Below are positions 56,301 to 61,198 of a stretch of 64,000 nucleotides of DNA, in pieces. Position numbers and translations under genes: made by a program. The notes below the pieces were generated by a model. The model saw nothing but the letters and a program-made list of their open reading frames with translations, made no database searches and was not told the DNA's origin. The DNA comes from Bolinopsis microptera. Lineage: Eukaryota; Ctenophora; Tentaculata; Lobata; Bolinopsidae. Location: assembly GCF_026151205.1 (NCBI RefSeq), contig NC_087073.1, forward strand, positions 9,091,411 to 9,155,410. Reading direction: 5' to 3'. Positions within the stretch are counted from its first letter, which is position 1. Every line of letters begins with the position of its first letter.

Positions 56301-59123
56301 ACCCTTCTGAACCTCATTCATTAAAAACTGCAGGTCTTTTAAACAATTTCTTCCTACCCATGGTAGATATCATGGAATCGTTTTTGGCGGTAAGGGACGT
56401 GATGTCCTCGAAACCCTAGAGTTCTGAACCATGGGACTTCGTGCATGAACTAGGGAATGTCTCATGATCTGACTAACTCAAACTCTGACTCAAAACTCTG
56501 ACTGATCTCTGCTAATCTGCTGTTGCTTTTCGTGTCTGTGACAATCGATTCCGCTGATTAAAAGTTTGCGAGCTCCATTTTTTCTCCAAACTCCCGATAT
56601 TTTTATTAATATTCTATGTTGGAATGATTTGCATGCCTATTTGCTTGTGTAACTGTATCTTTGTGATACTATCATATTTTTGAAGTATGTTCAGATCACT
56701 GCTTCACTAAGACAGTGTATGATTTTGTGCTGCGTGTTTGAGTGAGCTAAACTGTGTACGTGAGCTATGTGTTGCGCTATTTCATTGACTAACATGTCAT
56801 AGGACGAGATCCGACTCCCGTTCCCAAACCGACGACCAAGCCGGACAGTCATGAGACAGATCGTCCAAAAACAGAGCCGGAACCGACAGAGCTAGTACCT
56901 AAAACACTCAAACCACCCACCACCAAACAACCACCGCCCGATAAAAGCACGGATATCACCAGGGAGCCCGTCACCGCCACCAGGGAGAGCGTCACCAATA
57001 ATAACAGCACAGGTACCGTATTGACTCTCTCGCGCGTAATGTGATGACGTCACGTTACGCGTGACATGACGTCACGTGATCGTGGTGACGCGCGGAGCGA
57101 TAATATCTTGTCTGGGGTGCGTGTGGTGCGGGTACGTCCGAGTGTTATCTTGTGTAGATATGTGAGAATGCTACAGCACAAACACCAACTCATTGCACGT
57201 GTTAGATATTGGCAAAGCATCCACTTCATTTTTGGGTATCAAGCACATTCCTCTGATCCTCCTCACGTGTGGTAGTATGTGAGTCGCGTGTTATTTTGTT
57301 GTGACCTTGCTTTTTGTAACCTCCTTTTTTCAGGTTCTCACACTTTCATGGTCTACTTTTATAAGACTCAACAACACCAAACATGCTATCAGAAAACTCA
57401 CACTCTCACCACTGTACGAACGTTTTATATATTTGTACAAACTGCATTATGTGAGTGTTTTTCAGCCTGAAATTCTAACACCGAGTAACCCCTAGCCCCT
57501 CCCTTTTCCCGCTAACACAGCACACAAACAACTGCAGGATATTTTAAGATAGTAGTGGACGGTACTGATCCCTACGTCAAGCCTGTTGAACCTTCTCCGT
57601 GCAGCAACCCGAGCATCGCCCCGTCGGAAGGTGTAACATTCATTACGCTTAGCTCGAACATCCGCCACTACAAAGTGTTATCCATAGTGCTTGGAATTCT
57701 AACTTTCGTATTTGCCGCTACTTCCTTCCTCTTGGCGGCCATGCAAATAGGACAGTAATGTAGTCAGCTGAACTTGCCGTGAATATCGCGGCTTTTAACT
57801 ATATAGCTCGCTCAACCGCTACCTAGCACTCTCTGAAGAACATTATCAAAAGCCCGAAAAACAAAGCACTCGAAGTTGGTGGATATTATCGGACACTATC
57901 ATAGGGACAAAGACAACAAGCCTGACAGACACATGTTACCTTGCTGTTTTCACTAACTAACTTTCTATCTATCAGCCCCATGCAACTCTTAATAAAGCAA
58001 AGTAGAAGGAGATATCTGGCTATCTTTAAAGTCGTCGTGCAATGTTATATAGCTGATGTGTCACTGAAAGCCCCCTTCAAATTCTTCTCATTCCTTTGTC
58101 ATGTTCCTATTCGCATCTGTAACATACTAATTTTCCCAATGTGTCTTACTGTTAATATAGACTATTGAGATCCGTCTCATTTGTTCGAACGTTGTTGAGG
58201 GAAATTGAGGGACATTGATAAAAACGGATGTATTAAAGTTTAGATGTGGTGTCCCGGTGCTCTCGTAACTTGATGTCCCTCACCTCTCAGTTTTGGAGTT
58301 TTGTGTACAAGAGTGTGTGAATGTTAGTGTAAGAATGTGTGAAAAGTGTGTGAAGCGTGTTACAATTTGTGTGATAATATGTGCATGTCCAATTGTGTGC
58401 TCCTATAAAAGCTATTGCTTCCGCTGTTTGTCTGTCAGTGCGTCTGCGCGTGTGTTATTCTCCCGCTAAACCTATTTAATCTGAATGTTGTTAATGAATT
58501 TGGCAAGCTCCCACTTAACTTAACCCGCAAAATGAAACAGAATGATGCTTACTTATCTGACTAGTTTTCTTCTTTGTTTGAATTGAATTATTTAAAATTT
58601 GATCATTTTTAGGAGCTCGGTAAGGCTCCTAGAAACCAATCATCTATTTAAAATATGTGGGACCTTGCCATTTTCCCGTCTTTTCTTGCTGCTTTGTCCG
58701 CTGTCCCAGAGTGGCACTGCTGAGAGTGAATAGTTTTGTCTGTTCGCGGGATAGTGCCGCTGCTGGAGCGGCAGGACAGGGCCAGGAGAAGGAGGGACTA
58801 CAGCAACCACTTCAACCTTCACTTCTTCAGCCGCAGATCCCGACGGTAGAAATGGTAACGAGGACGCTGTTACGAGTGAAACAGCTGGCTGGAAAAAAAT
58901 TGCCATCGTCATGGCAACCCTGTGTGGAATTTTTGTGTTGATATCAGCGCTGCTGGCCCTTAATCTGGCCAGAAAGTGGTGTTATGCCAGCAGGAAACCG
59001 CCCCAAAAAATGGGAAACAATAATCTTCAGCACAATTACAATCCCCTTGCCTCACAAGGACCCAAATCAGAAGACTTTTCTGACAGAATACCCGTATATA
59101 ATACCAGAACTAACAACGTGTAG
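17281..59123 (+). CDS. Membrane-anchored semaphorin (sema, PSI, Ser/Thr/Pro stalk), 15 exons with alternative 3' ends
   Basis: Coding exons: 17281-17377, 43468-43618, 44201-44297, 46006-46104, 50173-50334, 50479-50643, 50867-51038, 51419-51648, 51847-51982, 52329-52477, 52704-52864, 55227-55282, 55814-55963, 56803-57012, then 57538-57758 or 58831-59123. All introns are GT-AG and every phase agrees, giving 751 or 775 aa. Order: signal peptide, sema propeller (about 80-500), PSI domain with DPYCGWC at 521-527, stalk, membrane anchor. There is no Ig domain, an arrangement like vertebrate class 6 but with different tails. Semaphorins are extracellular cues bound by plexins in cell guidance and adhesion. 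Introns 1 (26 kb) and 4 (4 kb) are large and carry nested genes or repeats. Class assignment is tentative. Confidence 0.93.
17378..20250. other. Semaphorin intron 1, first part
   Basis: AT-rich intron sequence. I see no repeat, RNA gene or splice-bounded open frame that I would call. Confidence 0.4.
20251..20566 (-). CDS. Candidate nested two-exon gene, 87-aa basic protein
   Basis: Minus-strand exons 20529-20566 (ATG, 38 nt, donor gtaccg) and 20251-20476 (acceptor TTTAACTTCAG, ends in TAA) join in phase 2 across a 52-bp intron to give 87 aa. The product contains SLISKYGHAVPGSLSWQSS, SRYGTPLTDPRRRFK and HPVAWEKVREKL. Repeated short SKYG / SRYG-type motifs separated by prolines recall small ciliary or sperm microtubule-associated proteins, but this is only a resemblance and I do not recognise a family. 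The start codon lies in a TCACGTGAC E-box sequence. Exon 1 is short and could be wrong; exon 2 is the better supported part. It lies inside semaphorin intron 1 on the opposite strand. Confidence 0.42.
21003..21371. repeat. Imperfect foldback, arms about 170 bp
   Basis: The left arm from 21003 (CGCGTGCCCTGAAAATCGAG) is matched by its complement ending at 21371 (CTCGATTTTCAGGGCACGCG). Homology runs inward with few mismatches to a centre near 21190 (ACGAGGTCC facing GGACCTCG). No coding capacity. A non-autonomous foldback or MITE element is likely. Confidence 0.85.
21372..25160. other. Semaphorin intron 1, second part
   Basis: Mostly AT-rich. A stretch at 22780-22860 has several inverted CCAAT boxes (ATTGG) and a CACGTG, so it could be regulatory. 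An inverted repeat AACCGCGG / CCGCGGTT with flanking homology lies at 24531-24582. No gene is called. Confidence 0.35.
22290..22343. repeat. (GT)n microsatellite
   Basis: Nearly uninterrupted GT dinucleotides with a few TC/TT/TA interruptions. Confidence 0.9.
25161..25309 (-). mobile_element. tRNA-derived SINE, copy 2 (body only)
   Basis: Aligns with the body of the 9540-9750 SINE through CATTCGGCTGAGTCGACCGA and ATCCTTAGCTACTCCCT. It stops where the tRNA-like head would begin, so it is 5'-truncated relative to copy 1. Same orientation as copy 1. Confidence 0.8.
25310..32999. other. Semaphorin intron 1, third part
   Basis: No gene called. Contains a GA-rich tract at 29804-29842, a perfect 10-bp hairpin AGTGCGGTGT / ACACCGCACT at 30954-30980, an (AG)n run at 31156-31169, a (TC)n run at 31496-31514 and the 10-bp minisatellite at 31934. 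Several 60-80 codon frames exist but none has domain-like content with matched splice sites. Confidence 0.35.
31934..31990. repeat. 10-bp minisatellite
   Basis: About six copies of ACATGGTGCA, one of them diverged (ATATGGCACA). Confidence 0.85.
33020..33160 (+). promoter_or_regulatory. Promoter-like cluster inside semaphorin intron 1
   Basis: GTCACGTGAC at 33024-33033, GTCACGTGAT at 33065-33074, inverted CCAAT boxes at 33050 and 33092, and a TATAATTAG box at 33149-33157, all upstream of an ATG at 33182. A further GTCACGTGAC is at 33280-33289. The combination is the densest promoter-like pattern in the intron. Use as a promoter is inferred. Confidence 0.4.
33182..33319 (+). CDS. Candidate secreted 45-aa peptide or alternative first exon of the semaphorin
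   Basis: ATG at 33182 opens a frame with a signal-peptide-like start (MLAVFVILLIMTSRS), then a short hydrophilic, two-cysteine stretch (TTCPYLCQSDPDN) and TAA at 33317. It lies 25-160 bp after a TATA-like box, CCAAT boxes and E-boxes. A weak GT (gtgacc) after 33283 would leave phase 1, the phase needed to join semaphorin exon 2, so the frame could serve as an alternative signal-peptide exon. Without transcripts this cannot be separated from a chance ORF. Confidence 0.28.
   Translation: MLAVFVILLIMTSRSDRTLTTCPYLCQSDPDNGSRDPIMSPDEGL
33320..38048. other. Semaphorin intron 1, fourth part
   Basis: AT-rich with CpG-rich interruptions near 35150-35215. Frames at 34907-35245 (minus, 112 codons) and 37026-37208 (plus, 60 codons, followed by gtaaga) lack partners or domains and are not called. 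Confidence 0.35.
36543..36636. repeat. 14-bp minisatellite
   Basis: Six and a half tandem copies of ATTAGAAGTAGATT, essentially perfect. Confidence 0.92.
38049..39095. repeat. Diverged direct duplication
   Basis: Segment 38049-38357 recurs within 38489-39095. Shared blocks in the same order: GTTCCTGACTGTTTCTGTCT, ATTATACGGTGCACTGCCGC, ATTCTCAGAAAAGGCGGTGG, GAAAGAGAGCTG, GTTTCTGTAGTTGCT and ATAAGACATTCGTTGAT. The second copy carries extra insertions. Minus-strand reading of each copy has a T-rich acceptor and a short open stretch sharing RQKQSGT, so duplicated exons are possible but not shown. Confidence 0.75.
38828..38863. repeat. Miniature inverted repeat with mariner-like ends
   Basis: ATACAGGGTGG at 38828-38838 and its exact complement at 38853-38863 flank 14 bp. 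The ends (TA then CAGGGTGG) look like mariner terminal sequences, so this may be a deletion remnant. Confidence 0.45.
40946..40951 (-). promoter_or_regulatory. Polyadenylation signal for the nested zinc-knuckle gene
   Basis: Plus-strand TTTATT reads AATAAA on the minus strand, 71 bp after the stop codon at 41022. Confidence 0.4.
41022..41425 (-). CDS. Candidate nested two-exon gene, 81-aa zinc-finger-like protein
   Basis: Exon 1 is 41346-41425 (ATG, 26 codons plus 2 nt, donor gtaagt). Exon 2 is 41022-41187 (acceptor CACTTTTCAG, ends in TAA). They join in phase 2 across a 158-bp intron. The N-terminus has C-x2-C-x12-H-x3-C (MVECRFCRKHF ... HDRKC), a plausible zinc-binding finger of C2H2/C2HC type. 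The rest is helical and charged (RFESYCQRLGYNNWRQLSQ, LNDLLECVIQMEKK) and ends in a basic tail. A polyadenylation signal follows at the expected distance. The gene lies in semaphorin intron 1 on the opposite strand. No family is recognised beyond the finger. Start choice: first ATG in frame, though an acceptor-like TATCAG 14 bp upstream leaves room for an earlier exon. Confidence 0.55.
41690..42228 (-). mobile_element. Non-LTR retrotransposon (LINE) 3' fragment
   Basis: A minus-strand frame (42212 to 41805) encodes the typical C-terminal part of LINE reverse-transcriptase polyproteins: GHCGLNKHLHTIRKSS, then CPMCGDEEETVSHFLGQC and a following Arg-rich helix. This CPxCG-x-EEETxxHFLxxC knuckle is characteristic of CR1/Jockey-like elements. 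Everything 5' of it is missing, so the copy is 5'-truncated and inactive. The 3' sequence to about 41690 would be its UTR. Confidence 0.8.
42320..42366. other. Inverted repeat, 17-bp stem with one bulge
   Basis: TAATATGAACGTAAGCG is followed after 11 bp by CGCTTACGTTCCATATTA. Adjacent bases are also partly complementary. Confidence 0.6.
42367..43467. other. Semaphorin intron 1, last part
   Basis: AT-rich. Contains a TGACGTCA at 42722 and the 12-bp minisatellite at 42951. Ends in the acceptor TTTTCAG of exon 2. Confidence 0.5.
42951..42998. repeat. 12-bp minisatellite
   Basis: Four perfect copies of TAGGTCACATAC. Confidence 0.9.
43468..52864 (+). CDS. Semaphorin exons 2-11: sema domain and start of PSI
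   Basis: Exon 2-3 junction gives NDNRLIVGAMDNIFAFDV, the canonical first blade of the sema propeller. Exon 4 gives ESCKNYNRLLLPL and ILTCGTNAYACQI, exon 6 KFVASFSSGDYAYFLFQE, exon 7 VVSRIARVCKEDTG and LWQTFVKSRIYC, exon 8 GSVVCRFNLTEID, and exon 9 SNPVLFIGT. Each corresponds to a conserved semaphorin stretch. Exon 11 gives YLFVGTGTSVSKVV, then the PSI signature with LDPYCGWC. Exon 2 has a weak donor (gtttta). Between exons 10 and 11 the strand usually found before LFVG is not encoded by the GT-AG model; see findings. Confidence 0.93.
44674..44923 (-). repeat. Dispersed repeat, copy 2 (transposon end region)
   Basis: Inverted relative to 12216-12518, with about 85% identity by eye in the aligned parts and one 40-bp indel. 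It lies in semaphorin intron 3. Confidence 0.75.
46404..46818. repeat. Large foldback in semaphorin intron 4
   Basis: The left arm from 46404 (ATTATCACCATCGACTTTTAG) pairs with the right arm ending at 46818. The match passes through CTAAGCTGTGTTTATTCTTG, CATCCAAGGAATC, GTGTGGTG and ATCGTACAGGAACAAT up to a small loop near 46595. The right arm has about 24 bp absent from the left. Near-identity of arms suggests a young event. Confidence 0.9.
47349..47690 (-). other. Unassigned open frame of about 110 codons in semaphorin intron 4
   Basis: A frame on the minus strand stays open for about 110 codons after an acceptor-like TCATACGTAG, with locally raised G+C. It contains FRIFVGDIPSDVAHIG. The plus strand is also open for 60 codons over the same G+C-rich segment. 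No domain is recognised and no partner exon found, so neither is called as a gene. Confidence 0.25.
48115..48180. repeat. 18-bp minisatellite beside a pogo-like end
   Basis: Three full and one partial copy of TTAAGTGAAAAACGGGAC. About 75 bp to the left, TACAGTAAAACCCCGATTT at 48036-48054 resembles pogo/Tigger terminal sequences. Further ACTTAAGTAC motifs occur at 48700-48820, so the whole 48036-48820 block may be one decayed element. Confidence 0.6.
49205..49560. repeat. Diverged direct repeat, about 150-bp units
   Basis: Units at about 49212-49360 and 49412-49555 share CACTTAA-CTTCAC, TGTCCTG, TAAT-TCTGCAG-ATTCCTCTG, CAAGCGAG and a CTCTTT-CAATTACCAAC-like end. Function unknown; possibly a short retroelement in two copies. 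Confidence 0.5.
52865..53303. other. Semaphorin intron 11, 5' part
   Basis: AT-rich with TAA/TAT-rich simple sequence near 53128-53165. Nothing else seen before the mobile element. Confidence 0.5.
53304..53643. mobile_element. Non-autonomous DNA transposon with poly-G terminal inverted repeats and an 8-bp target duplication
   Basis: The element starts with G12 then GTACCAATGGCATA and ends with the complement followed by C14. It is flanked by a perfect 8-bp direct repeat, TATCAAGC, at 53296-53303 and 53644-53651. Internally, a ~64-bp block (ATGGCATAAATGGCATACG through TTATTGGCCAATTCTCCAT) is present twice in direct orientation near both ends. No coding capacity. An 8-bp duplication is typical of hAT-type transposition. 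The homopolymer ends are unusual. Confidence 0.85.
53652..54898. other. Semaphorin intron 11, middle part
   Basis: AT-rich with no gene seen. One TGACGTCA lies at 54234-54241. Confidence 0.5.
54899..55384. promoter_or_regulatory. Cluster of five TGACGTCA (CRE) palindromes
   Basis: Sites at 54899, 54926, 55337, 55357 and 55377. The last three are spaced exactly 20 bp apart, about two helical turns, and lie 55-95 bp downstream of the exon 12 donor. CREB/ATF binding is inferred from the motif. Confidence 0.5.
55227..55282 (+). CDS. Semaphorin exon 12: end of the PSI domain
   Basis: Encodes 18 residues (SDWIQSLTATAPDESTCE) completing the PSI domain with its Trp and final Cys. Enters in phase 2 and leaves in phase 1 with donor gtacgt. 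Confidence 0.85.
55814..57012 (+). CDS. Semaphorin exons 13 and 14: Ser/Thr/Pro-rich stalk
   Basis: Exon 13 (55814-55963, 150 nt) begins with a His-rich run and continues with TAPPPTEPPTTK. Exon 14 (56803-57012, 210 nt) has repeated PKPTTKPD, PPTTKQPPP and REPVTATRESVT. Both are in phase 1 at both ends. The composition is that of a heavily O-glycosylated, extended mucin-like stalk that would hold the sema and PSI head off the membrane (inference). There is no Ig or thrombospondin repeat here. Confidence 0.85.
55964..56802. other. Semaphorin intron 13
   Basis: AT-rich, nothing further seen. Confidence 0.5.
57045..57074. promoter_or_regulatory. Pair of TGACGTCA palindromes after exon 14
   Basis: Sites at 57045-57052 and 57067-57074, the second overlapping a CACGTG, 33 bp into intron 14. 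The surrounding 60 bp are strikingly CpG-rich. Confidence 0.45.
57334..57450 (+). CDS. Candidate cassette exon of the semaphorin (39 codons, phase 1-1)
   Basis: An acceptor with a long pyrimidine tract (CTCCTTTTTTCAG) and a consensus donor (gtgagt) bound 117 nt. These are open only in the frame set by exon 14 and end in the phase required by both terminal exons. The insert is Thr-rich (KTHTLTTVRTFYIF). It is plausible as an optional stalk segment but less Pro-rich than exons 13 and 14. Chance occurrence cannot be excluded. Confidence 0.38.
57538..57758 (+). CDS. Semaphorin alternative last exon A: hydrophobic C-terminus with four-residue tail
   Basis: Acceptor AACTGCAG, then 73 codons and TAA. 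After a Cys- and Pro-containing juxtamembrane part (VEPSPCSNPSIAPSEG) comes VLSIVLGILTFVFAATSFLL, and the protein stops four residues beyond the hydrophobic run, at QIGQ. This is either a tail-less transmembrane anchor or a GPI-attachment signal (as in vertebrate SEMA7A). The sequence alone does not decide. An AATAAA follows at 57991. Confidence 0.85.
57991..57996 (+). promoter_or_regulatory. Polyadenylation signal for isoform A
   Basis: AATAAA 233 bp after the stop codon of exon A. Confidence 0.5.
57997..58830. other. Intron before alternative last exon B
   Basis: Largely AT-rich. The last 150 bp are G+C-rich and open in another frame, which is a shadow of exon B. No additional exon is supported. 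Confidence 0.4.
58831..59123 (+). CDS. Semaphorin alternative last exon B: transmembrane helix plus cytoplasmic tail
   Basis: Acceptor ACTTCTTCAG. The phase-1 frame from exon 14 continues for 97 codons to TAG. A short acidic/polar segment leads into IAIVMATLCGIFVLISALLA, a stop-transfer sequence with RK and a WC pair, and a tail of about 50 residues (RKPPQKMGNNNLQHNYNPL ... RIPVYNTRTNNV). The tail is rich in Asn and contains NYNPL and IPVY tyrosines that could be signalling sites (inference). A second in-frame acceptor lies 6 nt downstream. An AATAAA is at 59600. Confidence 0.85.
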
Positions 59124-59599
59124 TAGTAAAACCATGGTCCTAGATTAAGTAGCGTATTTTCTTCATGTGTTTGTATAATTGTGCCAACAGAACAGATATG
59201 ATTGCGATTTTACAAATTTCAAGCTTGAAAATGGGGAGAACATTGATGAAATGGGTGTACATGCAAAAAAATTCTCACAGATACCGTGCATATCTGCTCA
59301 CAGATTCCGTCACAAGATGTTTGCCTCTGGCGAGGGGAATAACATTTGAGATTTGTTCGTTTACTTTTGACGTTGCGTGAATATTTACCGTTTGTTGTGT
59401 ATTTATTATTTTTACTTCTGTTTGTATCTGTTTTTAAGCATTACAAAATAATGTTTAGTCTGTAGAATTAAGGTAGTGATATGAATTTGAGTGTGTGTCT
59501 TAGCTGCTCATTTTGAGTCATTTCTGAAGTTTTAGGTTCTGAGTTCTGATTGTTTTTCGCTAGTTAACTTTCTCTTAAAAATGAGATAAATATGATATT

Positions 59600-59605
59600 A
59601 ATAAA
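59600..59605 (+). promoter_or_regulatory. Polyadenylation signal for isoform B
   Basis: AATAAA followed within 30 bp by a GT/T-rich element; 477 bp after the stop codon. Confidence 0.55.
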
Positions 59606-61198
59606 CAAAAACTGAACTATGATTGTGTTCTCCTGGATTTCTAGTTGATGTGATCCAGTTACTGCTGACGGACTTTCATTTAAATGCGCAGTTTTTCAGC
59701 GCGGCGCAATATTTCTTGATAATGATAATATAAAATTTAATCAATTTTGGATTTCCACAAGGCGTGACCGCTGATTTTAAATAAGCTGTGATTTTGGTTT
59801 TTAAATGGTTTGATCTAAATGCTGAGCATGGTTTTATATTTTAAATGTTGCAAAGCTCCAAAATGTCAGACTCCGAGGGAAGTCGCGATATTTTACCATT
59901 TAATACTTCCCGGTCGCCCTTTCCAACATACTACATAATATAGGCGAACGAATCAAAATTATTATAAACCAATACTTCAAATATATCTCCGGGCGTGAAC
60001 ATCTTCACTACTATTCATTAGGGTTTGCCTGCTGCACCCCTCTTTGGTCATGTATGGTCAAATTGCTGTAGAAACGAAATGATATGTCGACATTGAACCG
60101 TCAGGTGAAATATATTGAAGTTACCTTTCAATGAATCATGCTTCGAGAACTATTGGGAGTGGGAAAGAATGCGGTGCTTCAAAATCATCCCTGTAAAACT
60201 CACAAAAATGTGATCCTTTACTATGGCTACAAAAATATAAACTAGCTGAAACAATTTTTTATTAAATCTTTTAATGGCCAAGACAATTACTAGATTATCC
60301 TTATGAATTGACTTTAAGCCCTTTATTCCGTCCTGAAGAGGGTGTTTTAGCGACAGGATATTATGTACTGTGTAAATAATTATGCTATTTATTTTGTTAT
60401 ACATTTAATTTATCGTTCATTTGGAGTGTTATGAGGTGCAGGTAAATATATGCACAATGTTTTTGAAGTGACTCCGGTGCTAAGTTTTATAAATTACATT
60501 ATTCACGAGGGAATAAATCTGTAGTTGTCTCACTCGAAAGTTTGTAACCTTAACTTTAAGAGAACGTATTGCCAAAAATATCCTTTAAATTGATATTGCC
60601 TGATATTTGAAACGATTCGATTTTTCAAACAAATTCTCCAATTTATTTTGTTTTCAAACATTCAAATTATCAAACGCTGTGATTGGGTTTAATTGTGAAA
60701 AATATACAGATTTTAATCATCCTTGGAAACTATCTGACGGTTAAAATAGTAAAAAATATCGGTAAGAATATTTTTCATTTACAAACTCTGAGTGACCAAA
60801 GATCAGACAATTTTTAAACGGTTTATTTTATAACTGGTCATCTAACCCAACTTAGAAATAAATATTCTTGCAGAGCTATGTGAAAGATCCTTGGCCACTC
60901 TGTTCACCATACAGTCTTTATTGTTTATTTTCGGTTCTACTTTCAACTTCATTTCGAATTTAAAATCTTATTGCAGCCAAACACTACAATCAGGGCTAGT
61001 CACCGCTGTCATGCCATTAAACTAGCATATCCCGAGATTTTATCTCTGGTATCAGTATTATCCACGAATTTCTTCTCGATATCCAGTCTAAGAACTAGTA
61101 GTAGTTACTCGGACGTAAACATTCGAACTGTTTAATGATTGTCTTGGTGTGTACCTTCTATCCGACACTCCTTTATCTCGAGTAGTGAACACACCCCT
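59606..61198. other. Intergenic region between two convergent genes
   Basis: AT-rich, no open frame of note. TTTATT at 60917-60922 and 60924-60929 reads AATAAA on the minus strand and may serve the gene ending at 61199. Confidence 0.5.

Noticed and set aside
58612..58620. Possible 7-nt micro-exon (TTTTTAG-GAGCTCG-gtaagg)
   Set aside because: It would shift the frame before exon B, so inclusion is not compatible with the model.
58640..58941. Long open frames on both strands over semaphorin exon B
   Set aside because: Shadows of the G+C-rich coding exon. The phase-1 frame from exon 14 with a transmembrane helix and tail explains the region better.
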